64,000 nt of DNA from Dermanyssus gallinae (GCA_003439945.1 QVRM01005655.1:62001-126000), one strand, 5' to 3'; counted from the first letter of the stretch, positions 34,375 through 46,079 are shown. Notes: generated by a model from the letters alone, not told the origin. Program-made: numbers and translations.

Positions 34375-34548
34375 CTAATGCCCGTGTACGGTTTATTTCA
34401 TGTCATGGCTGATTCACTCCGGCATTTACCTTGTCTAATTTGGAAACCATGCAAACCAATTTAAGAGTGGCCGGTCTGGGTCTCGAACCCAGGCAACCCG
34501 AATACAAGGCAGAGGCTTTGCCACTAAACCATCTTGCTTGCTACCTAA
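34375..34548 (-). repeat. tRNA-derived SINE, family 1
   Basis: Reverse complement of the element at 8355-8532: A-box-like TGGTTTAGTGGC, B box GGTTCGAGACC, and a tail with GGTAAATGCCG to the CACGGGCATT end. The old duplicate has an empty site near 47410, so it arrived after that duplication. Confidence 0.75.
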
Positions 34549-34639
34549 TATTGAGGCATTAGTCGCAGTTGCCAACCAGTTGCCATGCAAGTCACAGTTT
34601 TCGCTACTTATTTCTTCTTTCTTAGCTCCCCACTAGCTA

Positions 34640-35350
34640 CTCACCAGCGCGGTCTTATTTTGAGTGGCCAATTGAGGTGTTGTCGCCCCACTCGGACCCA
34701 CTGATGCCAAAGAACCCCAAACTCAGCAGCGCGCAACAGATCAACTGAGCGAGTGGCAGAAAAGCAAAATTTTTGGGGAAGAATATCTGGACAATGCCAG
34801 AACCAGAAGTGCCACTGTCTCAACCTGGCAGAAGAAATAGGGGGCCGGTTGCACCCAAGGAAACCAGGAGTAGCTGGACTAAGAGTGTGATTTCGGACTT
34901 CAGGACGTGGTATGACTGCTGACACAGGGAGTTGTCCCACTGTACAGTTCAGACTCTAACCGGTCACAATTAGTTCCAGAGATAGATGGTTATGATCAAA
35001 AAGGCGACCAGTGACGCCTATGTGTTGTGTGAGTCTGCAAACACGCGATGGCGCGGAGCGCATTGTCCTGCATTGCGGAACCTTTGCAGAGGCAATGTGC
35101 ACGGGCTCTACGGCCGTGAAGGAACATCCCATCAAGAAGGTGATTAGCTGCACATGATCTCGATACCAGCGTAGAGGGAGGCAACGAACCTGTTTAATCC
35201 TCACGAAGAAAAATGAAACCGCTAGGCAGGAGAGACTCACGCAGCGCTCTCGGGAGAGTGGTCGAGACGAGAAGCCGACGGAGGTGGAAGTTGGAGGGAA
35301 AGTGTAGCCATGCCCACAACCCTTCTTGACGCACCCCCTCAGGACGATGT
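34640..35350 (+). pseudogene. LINE ORF2 C-terminal remnant (zinc-knuckle end), copy A
   Basis: Aligns with 47500-48240, where the C-terminal C-x2-C ... H-x4-C knuckle of an R1-like LINE is readable. Here it is more decayed: KKATSDAYVLCESAN has lost a cysteine, and the frame breaks repeatedly. Confidence 0.55.
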
Positions 35351-35984
35351 ATACCTTGGCATGAGCCCTCTGCCTGGCTGCATGTAGATATGCAGAACGA
35401 TCCTGGACAAACGTTAGTGCTGTTGCCGAATCTATTGTCGATCCTCCCGCATTTAATCGGGACTAGATCAAACGTTTCAGAGGTTACGCCCCGAATTGAA
35501 AGTTCGCTCGGTGGCAATGACCTTCGCCGAGGGATTAAGATATTATAAGAGTAGCACTTTCTTCAGTAGCCGCGCAGTCACAGCATGACACCGAAAAAAG
35601 ACACACAATGTCGATGGTTTGCACAGCAACCTACAGTCGCCCTTTTCAGTGAATCCAACATGTTAAATAGCCAAGTTAATACCCGCCCTTAGGTCTCTCC
35701 AACGCAGTCACAATGAGCCGCGCCTGCCGCTCATCCCACTTCAAACAACCCACATTTAGCAAACCGATCATCTTGGCAGCGTGCGCTTATTGGTTCAGGC
35801 TTGACCCATCTTGTGTTGAAGGTGGCCCAGATAAAGGCTGGCGTCAGGATGTTGTTTTAAGCACCGCGCAGCTTGAGGAACAATACTTATGTTGAGCTGT
35901 CAAAAACAATTACTGGTGTCAACCGTTTGGGTTGCTAGGAATGTTGGGAAAGGCTGCTTAGTTCTTCGACAACGGTGTTTTGTA
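35351..35984. other. Region without recognisable gene
   Basis: The duplicate alignment with the 48-kb region fades at about 35350. Short frames such as 35713-35895 show no motif. Confidence 0.4.
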
Positions 35985-36950
35985 TCGACCGCCGACTCGA
36001 AGCTCTAGACGCGCACCCAGCATTGCACCTACTGAGACACAGTCTCTTTACGCACCGCATAATGCATCAAGTCAAATGTTCGTCAGTTTTTAGTAGGCGC
36101 GACCTACTATAGTGGTTTGATGAGGTTTACCTGTTAAAAGTTGATTTGATGATAAACAGGGCCCCTTCAACTGATAGTTGGATCACCAATTCACCGCCGG
36201 CAGCCCTCGCTAACTTTCGCGACCAGTGAGATTCAATGCCGGAGCACATAATACAAGCATCTCTGGATCGGATAGTGATATCTCATTTCCAACGCGACTT
36301 TAAAATGCAGGTTCATGAAAGCTCAGGGAGGGCTCGTAAAAATCGTTTAAAATCGTCAATTAACAAATAAGTGGCAAAAAGCTTCAATTCCTCCTTTCGT
36401 CGCAGCTTGGAACGATACCTAACAACAACATACTTTGCATCGTTTCCGGCTTGCGGTTCGGGAGGTCATTTGCCTAACCCCATCCACGCAACCCGTGCAG
36501 AGCTCCAGTAAGCGGCACGGGTGAGCACGCCTTGTCGTGTCGCTAGAGTACTGAGCGCTACTCACGCCAGTTCGCCATCAACGATGTGATCTTTCGTGCT
36601 CTTCACTCGGCCCACATTCCGGCAGTGAAAGAACCCGTCACTCTCAATCGGAATATCCAGCTGAAGCTACGTTTAAATCTCGAGCCGTGGGGTAGGTGCG
36701 GGCGCCCGACTTGCCAAGAACCGAAAGTTGACAAAATATCAAAAATTTGCGCTGCCTTCATAGTTCAGCCGATCGCCTTAGAGGCATTGCACCGATGGGG
36801 CCAAAGTCTACGAAATTGATTGCCAATCTGGGCCAGAGGCCCCCGCACTGGCAGATACCTGTTGCAGCGCATATCGATCGAGGTTCAGCGCGGCAACTCT
36901 GCGGCTGTGGAAGGGTCTCTTCTTCTTTCAGCCGTATGATCTCCGAAGAT
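35985..36950 (+). pseudogene. LINE family B, post-palm to C-terminal remnant
   Basis: The first half repeats 2997-3620. The second half adds the C-terminal module. The frame at 36586 reads IFRALHSAHIPAVKEPVTL, then LEPWGR, and in a shifted frame ALEALHRWGPKSTKLIANLGQR and QRISIEVQRGNSAAVEGSL. These match the module of the insertions at 14582-16017. Together with 2090-3620 it defines one LINE family across the window. Many stops are present. Confidence 0.65.
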
Positions 36951-37050
36951 TCCGAAGAAAGTTGTATTAATTCTCATAATTGCTTACTAATGGCAATAAC
37001 ATGAATTAATAGTAGATTAATAATATGTGTTAAACCCAAAAATGATGACG

Positions 37051-37345
37051 TGTGTATTTTGGTATACATCTCAGACAAATCAATCAATCAAATCAAATTA
37101 TATGTGCCTTAGCTTCACAAGGGTCCACACCTACTAAGCACATCTGTCTGTGTATTTTGGTATACATCTCAGACAAATCAATCAAATCAACATATATATG
37201 TCTTAGCTTCACAAGGGTCCATACCTACGAAGGACATCTGTCTGTGAATTTTGGTATACATCTCAGACAAACAAATCAATCAAATCAAATTATATATGAC
37301 TTAGCTCCACAAGGATCCACACCTACGAAGCACATCTGTCCTTCT
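37051..37345 (+). repeat. Minisatellite, three tandem units of about 95 bp
   Basis: Units start at about 37052, 37150 and 37244, each with TTTTGGTATACATCTCAGAC, then CAATCAAATCAA, CACAAGG-TCCA and CACATCTGTC. Only a single, degenerate unit is present at about 5900-5975 in tandem unit 1. The frame 37052-37399 is a by-product of the repeat. Confidence 0.85.
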
Positions 37346-39310
37346 GACCAATCACCCACAATATCAGCCCAGATCTATATTTACAGTCATGTACGATGAC
37401 AAGCAAAGTGGCAGGCGCCATCGGTGCCGCGATCACCTGTCGAGCTTCACTTAGCAAGCTTAGTTAACTGGGGCTGCAAGTATTCATCTACAGCCGGCAC
37501 TTCAAGCTCCCGCCCTTTACCAGACCAATTAATATTAACCAGCACTAGTAATGCAGTTTCGCAAATAAACCACGTTCTGAATCTGAATCTGAAAAAAGTT
37601 GCATTTGCGTACGAATTGACGCTTGCAAAACGCCAAGAAAGCTTTGGAAACATTCAATCTAAAAAAAATTGCAAACACTGCAATTAGTATTAACCTACCT
37701 TGAATCTTAAGCTAATAGCTATCTACTCACGATGTGAACGTTACGCGATTCTAGATGTTTGTAAGAGGCTATAATATGTCTGTAACACAGTATCGTCGGC
37801 ATGCTTAAATCGGCAACGCGTTTCTGTACTAAGCTTGCGCGGACTTTTTCAGCAGAGGCATCTAGCTGTAGCAGGAGAATCAATATTCAACCAAATCCAA
37901 AATATCCGACATTATGGAGCCCGAAACTTTCTTATGTCTACATATTGGAGTTACCTGAAAATTCTTAGGTGGCTTTCATTCGAGTCTGTGCTTAGCACCT
38001 CGTGTCGAGTCGTTGGTTCTGCGGAGATCTTAGCTTTCAAGGTTTTCCCATTTTTAGTGGCAGGCGACCACTCGATAGACCGTCGGCTATTGACTACTCA
38101 CAAGAGAGATGCAAATCGGTCGACTGCGCGGATGGCTGTGCTTCTAATAGCTCGGTGGTATTGGACAATCCTCCGTATGAAGCGTTTGTATGTAGTCTGG
38201 TTGCATCATACCCATTGTACCTGCCCACTGCATGTATCTCTATCAGCCTAGTAACTCTACGATGAATGCGTGATAATTAGAATATAGTACAGTGCGGGTA
38301 CGACCATCATTGGAAATAAATTGATTGATTATTACTGCAGATGTAGATTGTTCTTTTGTGATTGTTTTATCCTGACGTTAAAATCATTTACTTCAGAAGC
38401 GACGTTGAGTTTCTCTGACTCCAAAGCTGAACCAGCCGCTGAACTCAATTAACTAGCTGGTTACAATGTTTTTAAATATTTCCACTCATTTCTCACATAT
38501 CATAAGCTTCTTTAGCAGGCTTCTTAACATGAATGATTACCAAATAAGTGCTAGTACTGTCGCAACCTTTTAAAAAATCTAGAGAACTCTAAATCTAGAA
38601 AAACCGTTGAAACTGAGTACGGAACCAAATCTGAACATGCAACAAGTGCCTGACGTATTCATTCCGGATAAGATGCTTGTGTTGTAGTGCAGATTTCTTA
38701 AGTCATCATAGACAGCCTACATGTATCTATGCACTACGTCAAACACGTGCTTAGTGTAACGACGGTCTAAAGAAAACGAAGAAATACAATAAATTCAGCC
38801 ATGAGAATTAATGAAACTGAAACGAGTTTCAAATAAGTCTCATAACTGCCTTTATTTGGTACGTAGTGAGTTCGTTGCCATTGAATGGGAATTGCTTGAG
38901 AAGCGCCCCACAAAATCAGTTGGAAAACCGGTTTGCTCCGCCGAACTGTAAAATACGATGCACTCACCAACCATGGTAGATGCTGCGGTGATTTTGCTCT
39001 TCTGTATAAGATATAAGAGGATATAAGACGTTTTGTGTCTATTTTCAATCGTGCAGTACGTTGATGTTTGCTCCTAGTTGTTATTTCGATTACGATTGTT
39101 TCAGACGTGTTGTTTTCAGACAAAATGTTTACATTAACTGTGTAGAAGTATAAACACATCACAGCTATGGCTGTTCTATCGCTAGAATCTCCATTGAATC
39201 AATAGCCGCGTGGGTTGAAAATGTTTAAAATGTTCTGTTTATTTTTAAACACGTATACGCAGTTATGAAGACATATGTGAGCCTGAATAGGCTAAAACGT
39301 AAGTCTAGGG
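37346..39310. other. Noncoding block, old duplicate
   Basis: Diverged counterpart of 5975-7600. The stretch at about 38068-38160 is nearly unchanged. No coding frame is convincing, although a plus-strand frame of 138 codons (37835-38251) is open. Confidence 0.45.
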
Positions 39311-40353
39311 ATTCTTGCCGTTCCTGTTGAAGCATGTTGCTTTCATTGTATTGCCGACGCATGTTCGCCATCTGTCGGGGAACATACCCTCGAAGAACTC
39401 TAATCACACTATATTGCCAGTCATCAATGTCCGTCGGTCAGCTTCCTTTCTTCCAAAACAGCGTTTCAATCTGATCGTCACCGACGCGTTGACCGTCGTG
39501 AACGCTCAGCTGAGCCCAGCCAAACAGTCCGTGCTCGAGCACGCGCCGTTGCAGCCACGGAATGCGTCGACGCGAGCAGAGCTGCACCACATTCGACTGC
39601 ACTGGAAGCTCTTCGACGAGCAGATTAGTCTGCCTGTAGAACGTTGCCAGGATAGTCATCACGTTGGTGGGTCCACATATTGCCTGCCATGTTGACAGAA
39701 GAAAGTCGACTGTTTCGGGCAGCAGCCCGCCTGCCTGCGTGCCGAATTGCAGTGGTTGCGAGCACTTCTGCGACACGGGCATGGCCTGCATTGCGGGTCA
39801 AGACCGCTTCCCAACGCGCACATTGGTGATGCGGACGTAATTCCTTATCGAGCCTGTGCGCACTGCGTTAACCAGCATGTCCTCGGCGAGCCTCATGCGG
39901 CAGGCGACGACGCTGCAGTTCGAGGGCGTAATTCTCGAGTCGCCCGCAAACGATACAACCTCGCCCTGCAGAATGTTGACGGGTAGCTGTAGATACATCA
40001 TGGTGACGGCGACCACCATCAGCATATAGAATCGATGCTCACGATGAGTGCACTCGAAGTGCATGACGAAGTACAGCCACAAGCTAAAAAAGTAGTCCAG
40101 TTTCTCGCACAGCGTGGTACGGCGACGGGTTGCTGTCCACACAAACGACAGCAAAACAACTGGCAGAATAGCCGCGAGCAGCAGCTTAAGGCTCGACTGC
40201 GTCATCGCGAGGTCGGCCATGACGGGTCGACGGTAGACTTGAACCACAGCGGGACGAAACGCCGAAACGTCGAACGAGGTCAAATAGTCAGTTACCTGAG
40301 ATCAGTTCGTATACATAAATACAGGCCATTAATCAACGAATAACACATACATA

Positions 40354-41668
40354 TGGTGTTCAAAACGTATCGCGACTTTTGTGTTTTTTCAAAAATTATT
40401 CATTTATTCATGAATATCTATTTTGTCCCCTTCAAAGTAATCCCCATAAGATATTATACACTTGTGCCAACGGTTTTTCCAATCTTCGAAGCACTTCAAA
40501 AAAACATTTTTTTTATCTTGTTCAGCTCCTTCTTCGATGCCGTCTTTATCTCGTCAAGCGTAGCGTAACGTCGTCCTTTCATGGGCCTCTTCAGTTTAGG
40601 GAACAAGAAAAAGTCACAGGGGGCCAGATCTGGGGAATACGGCGGCTGCGGCATCATTAGTGTGTTGTTTTTGGCCAAAAACTCGCGCACAAGCAACGAT
40701 GTGTGAGCAGGGGCGTTATCGTGGTGCAAAAGCCAATTTTTGTTCTTCCACAAATCCGGGCGTTTCTGGCGGATTGCTTCGCGCAAATTGCGCATAACTT
40801 GCAGGTAATATTCCTTATTGACCGTTCTACCCTGTGGCAAGAACTCATGATGCACCACGCCCCTGCAATCGAAGAAAACTGTCAGCAAAACTTTCACATT
40901 CGACCGAACTTGGCGCGCTTTTTTCGGTCTTGGTTCGTGCGGCAGCTTCCATTGAGATGATTGAGCTTTGGTTTCCACGTCATAACCATAAACCCACGAT
41001 TCGTCACCAGTTATGACCCTCTGGAGCAAATTTGGGTCGTCGCGGACAGAGTCCAACATCTCATTAGCAATGTTCATGCGATGCTGTTTTTGGTCGCAAT
41101 TGAGCAATTTTGGTACGAATTTCGCGGCGACCCGTCTCATGCCCAAATCATTGATAAAAATCGAATGGCACGAGCCAATCGATATGTTTAGGTCCTCAGC
41201 AACTTCTCTAACGGTGATTCGACGATTGGCCAATACCATTTTCTCCACTTCATTAATTTTTTCGTCTGTTGTTGAAGTGCTCGGGCGTCCGGCACGCTCT
41301 TCGTCGTTCACATCTTCTCGGCCTTCTGAGAACATTTTGTACCACCGATAAACGTTGCTTCGGTCCAAGGTAGCTTCTCCGTATGCCACAGTCAACATTC
41401 GGAATGCATCCGCGCACTTAATTTCGTTTTTCACACAAAATTTGATACAGGTTTTTTGATCCATTTTTTTGAATAGGTAAAAATCGAAGACGATCCAAAG
41501 CACGTGTAAGCAAAGCAGCTGTCAACAATTAAGTGAACATTCAAAATGGCCGAGCTTGTCGGCATAAGTGAGAGACATGAGTACCAACATAACGCCACAA
41601 AAATCGAATTTCGAATATACGTAACCCGCGAAAATTCAAAAGTCGCGATAAGTTTTGAACACACCGTG
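40354..41668 (-). mobile_element. mariner-like transposon, nearly intact
   Basis: The element is 1315 bp between TA dinucleotides (40352-40353 and 41669-41670). Imperfect terminal inverted repeats of about 28 bp share GTTCAAAAC-TATCGCGACTTTTG. It sits in the intron of IR copy 4; copies 1 to 3 have the empty site. The transposase is on the minus strand. Confidence 0.95.
40404..41464 (-). CDS. mariner transposase (1-nt deletion near the C terminus)
   Basis: Starting at Met 41464 (MDQKTCIKFCVKNEIK), the frame is open for 322 codons to 40496. The N-terminal helix-turn-helix part recruits the termini: TLDRSNVYRWYKMFSEGRED, a GRPSTS linker, and a second helix-turn-helix. The catalytic triad is D,D34D: GDESWVYGYD, then HHDNAPAH, then YSPDLAPCD with exactly 34 residues between the last two aspartates. 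The frame ends in KKMFF because a run has seven T where eight would be needed. One added base would continue in frame through KCFEDWKNRWHKCI to a stop at 40404-40406, giving about 353 residues, close to the usual 345. The start at 41503 is rejected because the extra 13 residues lie in the 5' untranslated part. Confidence 0.9.
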
Positions 41669-41879
41669 TATATCAGCAGTAAAGCGTATTAGTCGCGTGT
41701 CGCGTATGTGTCGTGCAGTGTAGTACACATAAGGGCAACCTGCAGAGCCGCTCACTGAAATTACAGCATACGTCTGCGGAAGTCTGTAAATAATTTGGCA
41801 ATGTGCGTGATTTTCGACGAGTTTAAATATTTTATTTCTAATTCCAACCAGTGTATGGAACTTTGCTATCTTGTATACC

Positions 41880-42175
41880 AACGTGCATGCATACATACGT
41901 AGAACATCTGTTTATGGAAGGGAAGCGTTTTTATTTATATATTTGCGAGCTCCCAAAGGGCAGGATTGATTTAGCGTCAGCCTATCTCTTGAAGATAGGA
42001 CAAACTGCACTATCGCTCACGAACGTATGCCACAAACATCTGTTCAAAGGAGCAAAGCGTCTGTATTTATCTATTTCTAAGTTCCCAAAGAGTACAGTAA
42101 AGATTGATTTGGCGACAACACATTTCTTGAAAAGAAGACAAACTGTACAATTGTCTACGAACGTATGCCACAGAG
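41880..42175. repeat. Diverged tandem duplication of about 135 bp in the copy 4 intron
   Basis: Two units start with AACATCTGTT (about 41902 and 42037), share AAAGCGT-T-TATTTAT, AAGTTCCCAAAG-like and AGACAAACTG-AC, and end with ACGAACGTATGCCACA. Copies 1 to 3 have only one such unit (about 11299-11420). Confidence 0.65.
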
Positions 42176-43579
42176 TTTGAACTGACGGCGTAGCTACGGA
42201 GCGCAATCAAGACGAACCCCAGACCCCGCCTTCAGCAACACAAGTCACCCCGTGCTAGTACAAAACGAATGTCTGTCATGCACATGTTTTGCGGCGTGTG
42301 CTTTTCGCGTCTGCATAGCTTTATCGTGTATCGACTGAACTAGAACGCACTGAAATTCTAAACGTGGGACGCGGGTAGAGGGATCCAACATGTGGCAGGC
42401 AAGCATCAAGGACCAGCAGCAGAAGAATAAAAGAAGAAATAAAAAGTCGCAAATGTCGAAATAAACTAAGTGAGAGCATTCCAAAGCGCTCATGTACAAC
42501 AGCTTCCGCAGCCGCTCCAGCTCGAACAGTGGACAATGAATGCACACACACACACAGACTCTGCTAAACAAATGACACGCACCCTGAGAGACGAGCAATC
42601 TTCGACGTGGACGACACGTTCCGAATCACGCTTGAGTGACATCGCGCTTCGCGTGACATACAACATCGGAGTCGGCTGGCGCTCAACCGGAGCGAATATT
42701 TGTTGCACGGACCGGTCATCCAAGGCTGCCACAACAGCCGTGCTAGAAAAGTTCGGACTTCCCCGCAGCGTGCTCGTGCTGAGGACAAGCTTTCTGTGTA
42801 GCACAACTTTCCCGCTCTGAGCCAGTGTGATTTTTTCCCACCTATATTTATGGTACTCGCTAAGCGGCTTGCCGATCAACAGCAGAATGGCATGACTGTA
42901 ACACTCGACAAAATGGTGCCCTTGCTGAGTGAAGCGGCTTAGGCTATCGTTCATGATGCGTTCTATCACCGCCGAACGTGTCGTATAAAGACGCTTTTCG
43001 GGTGTGTCCCCCTATGTTGACTCAATGAACCTTGCATAACCGCCTGCAAAAATATTTGCACTGACCGGTCGCACCATCAGAAGAACTCGGCGATTCCAGT
43101 TGAAGCTGTCGACAGTCCGGACGACGTCCCGACAGTAAGCGTGGCCGCAACTTGACGACGTGAGGTTGACGTCAATGAACATATCCTTCTCTGTCGAATT
43201 TTCTTTGTCGCACGTTACGACGATCTCGCGCTGGTGCGCAGCGAAGATCTGCGTGGGACGGGTATTACGCAGAAAGGTCACCCGTCCGCGATCGCCAAAC
43301 ATAGCCATTAAACTACTGTCGAGCCAAGAACAACCCGATAGAGCTAAAGAATAGTGGTACTCCGTCTGATTGTTCAGCAACTTTGTCAAAACCGATATCA
43401 TGACATTGCCGTGGACGGACGTCTCGACATCGTGATAAACCGAAGCACCGATAGACACACTCGTTGATAAAGCACACACGATAAGCTTGGCTATCAAAGA
43501 CTTTACTGTACGTGTATATGCCACGGCTGTATTCACTTTGCTAGAGGCCAATTTACACGCGCGCGTCTCGATATCTAGA

Positions 43580-43747
43580 AATAAACTTTTGGAACTGACC
43601 CTCAGCCAAGATTTAACGTCTGCACGGGACTGCTTTTCGCATCGCTTCATAGACGCACCACTCATAAACACACAGATGTGCAACGGTGGGGCTCGAACCT
43701 GCGCACCTATGTGGCCGGCGAATGCACCACGCCGCCGGGACCGACGA
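43580..43747 (-). repeat. tRNA-derived SINE, family 2, with target duplication
   Basis: Minus-strand copy of the 57057-57235 element. It is flanked by 15-bp direct repeats, GTCTCGATATCTAGA (43565-43579) and GTCTCGATAGCTAGA (43748-43762). The repeat corresponds to one place in copies 1 to 3 at the 5' edge of receptor exon A, so the insertion disrupted the 5' end of copy 4. Confidence 0.85.
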
Positions 43748-44187
43748 GTCTCGATAGCTAGATCTACAATAGTAGCCTCCTACTGCACGACAAACACGAT
43801 ACTTCATCACACGTTTCTAGTGGGTGCCTACTATAAAGGACTCGAAAACAGATTTTAGCTTTAGCATTTCTTACTCAATAGAAGAGGTGCAGGTGACACT
43901 GGGTAAATATGTGTTCTCCCTGTGGGATTATCAAAAGCCTATCAAGACACCCGACGACGATATATTATCCATCATACTTTATACTAGCATCGTATGCATA
44001 TTTAAACCGTGACTATACACTGCAATTTATAGCATACACTGAATTGGGATAGAACTCGGTAAAATAAGCATTTTTCAAGTGAAATGTATTGTTTAGGCAT
44101 TACGGTGAAATTTCTAATGTTTGTTATACCGACGTGGTTAAAATGTGCGCGGGTTACACGAGAACGAGTTGCTCGACTAAGAACTGG

Positions 44188-44214
44188 ATATATATATATA
44201 TATATATATATATA
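44188..44214. repeat. AT dinucleotide microsatellite
   Basis: About 13 units, ending directly at the TA target of the adjacent MITE. Confidence 0.9.
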
Positions 44215-44637
44215 CAGGGTGTTTCATACTTTGCCCAACAAATTTGGAAGTCTAATACAACTCTGCAAAAAATGTTATTTAATTGAACGAGGGTCTCCTA
44301 ACAATGAATAATTGAGCGAAAATAAGAAATTGAGAGTAAAAGCCAAAATATGAGAAATGCAAAGACGACAACATGTGTTCTGCTTTGGGCTAACGTGTGC
44401 AATTCAACCGATGCAAGCTTTTCTTCCGCGAGTACGATTGGTTTGTCTATATAAGACTGGGACTCGCAATCGCAGATTTAATGAAAATATGCCAGGATAA
44501 AAGGCTCAATACAACCACTTTTGGCAATTTTGCTCTCACTCCAAAAGGAGATATTTCCGCCCCTGTTTCATTGCAAAAAAAAAATTCTGAGTTGTACTAT
44601 ACACCAAAGTTTCTTGGACAAATTCTTGAACACCCTG
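44215..44637. mobile_element. MITE-like element with TA target, 423 bp
   Basis: The left end CAGGGTGTTTCATACTTTG and the right end (read inward) CAGGGTGTTCAAGAATTTG are inverted repeats that stay alignable for about 33 bp. Both ends are flanked by TA (44213-44214 and 44638-44639). No transposase is inside, so it is non-autonomous. The ends and TA target fit the Tc1/mariner superfamily. A second CAGGGTGTTCC terminus begins at 44651 without a visible partner. Confidence 0.75.
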
Positions 44638-44673
44638 TATAGTGTTACAGGGTGTTCCAGAATAACGCACCTG

Positions 44674-44743
44674 CCACGCGACCCTAACGGAAGAATCGCA
44701 CCATCAAATACTTGTCGATATTCAGTCCGAGGCTACGGCGATG

Positions 44744-44801
<58 letters not shown>

Positions 44802-44883
44802 ATATACAACCGCCGTAGGCTCGAACTGAATATCGACAAGTATCTGATGGTGTGATTAATGCCCTGGGGATCGCAAGGTCGCT
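44674..44883. repeat. Long palindrome with an AT microsatellite as loop
   Basis: The left arm has ACCATCAAATACTTGTCGAT and continues through ATTCAGTCCGAGGCTACGGCG. The right arm has the reverse complement with a few mismatches. Between them lies a TA-rich loop at 44745-44806. Only the right arm next to an AT tract is found in the homologous place at 30153-30230. Foldback elements and MITEs can look like this. Confidence 0.75.
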
Positions 44884-46075
44884 TACTCTATCTATTACAG
44901 AGATTGTATTCATGAAGTGGAGAGCGGATCATGATGACACAAAAAAAGGAATGTAAATATATACGTAAAGCATCTCGTGCAAATAGCTTGAAGACACGGG
45001 TGTCTATCAGCGAAGGAACAGCAAAGTTTATTCGGAACTTGGCGAACTGAATGAAGGCCTTGATGAAGGACCATCACAACTGAGAATCTATGACACAACT
45101 ATTCTATTCTCTCGCAATGTGTAGAAGCAACGCTGCTTCTAGTACTTGGCGTTATCAAATGATATGCATATCAGAGTCATAAAATCGTACTCAAGTCTCA
45201 TCACTTATGTCATGTCTTGTAAACAAATAAAAGGGGCTTTCGTCGAATTCAGCATTATTTGAACGGCAATCCTCGTTGCGTGTCGTTCGATTGGTGGCTG
45301 TATGCTGTCGCTTACGGATTGAGTGAATATCATAACATTGTGTAGACATAACGCGCTGGCGATCGCTGTGTCGGCGTAGGACGACCAATACGTTCACAAA
45401 GAGTCGATCACGCTATCCTGTTAGCCCTTGAGCCAGAAGGACCCGAGTTTCTCTTTCATTCTGTGACTAATCAGTAGATGCACATTGAGCAGAATTTCGG
45501 GCTGGGCTAGTTTCAGGAACTGCGCATCTAAGCCCAAGTTGTCTGCTAGCGATACATTCGTTTTCCTAAATGGCTGTCCTTACACGGGTCCCATTTTCGG
45601 CGTCCGTGGCGGCTTTTGGACGTCCTTCATGATCGTATAGATTAAAATGTCCAGTTCGAAATGGTTCGTACTATTCACGCACACCTCCCAGGGATGGAGC
45701 TTGTACTTGAACTCGACACTTTTAGAGATAGCCTTGCGCACTGAATTACCGCTGAAAGTTGTACAAAAGACGACTACGCATTCCGATTTTTTTGTGACGG
45801 CCAATGCGACAACGACATGCTTGTGCTCGCTATTGTTTCACACCGTCGTCTCTCGGAGAATCGACTTCCAAGCATCAGCAGAAACGACGCTAATCGCCAG
45901 CGGATTCGACTCTTATCTCACTCTCCGCTGCGCGAGGAATTTCAAAAGTCTTCCAATAAGCATCTATCCACCGACGCAGAGTGTTTTCGAGTGAGGGCAA
46001 TTCTCATCCAGCGCTTGTGTTCTCAAGGCTGATACCTGAAATACGTAACTTTTATTCGAGCTACCGACGGCATTG
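44884..46075. other. Flank, homologous to about 30230-31000 and beyond
   Basis: No gene is supported. Frames at 45580-45804 (minus) and 45647-45994 (plus) overlap and neither shows a known motif. Confidence 0.4.
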
Positions 46076-46079
46076 TAAG

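Larger units (their letters stand above)
39320..43579 (-). pseudogene. Divergent ionotropic-receptor-like gene, copy 4 (old, broken)
   Basis: Exon A is at about 43579-42583 with a frameshift between 43012 and 42969. The methionine that could start the signal peptide in copy 1 is leucine here (KLASSK). A SINE sits at the 5' edge. Intron 42582-40296 contains a mariner element. Exon B starts at 40295 (CTCAG|GTA) and reads 165 codons to the shared TGA (39800-39798) with about seven replacements against copy 1. After the TGA it stays open for 117 codons, then shifts near 39440. The last membrane segment is deleted: sequence passes from QERQESLDLR directly into 3' flank. Exon B is much better conserved than intron or flanks, so inactivation seems recent compared with the duplication. 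Confidence 0.7.

Noticed and set aside
37052..37399. 115-codon frame as a repeat protein
   Set aside because: It follows a three-unit DNA minisatellite whose unit length is not a multiple of three throughout, so the register changes between units.
37447..37687. Repeated structure near 37424-37687 as a CRISPR-like array
   Set aside because: No regular repeat-spacer pattern; the window is eukaryotic.
41465..41503. Upstream start of the mariner transposase at 41503
   Set aside because: The extra 13 residues precede the usual start and do not resemble the family N terminus.
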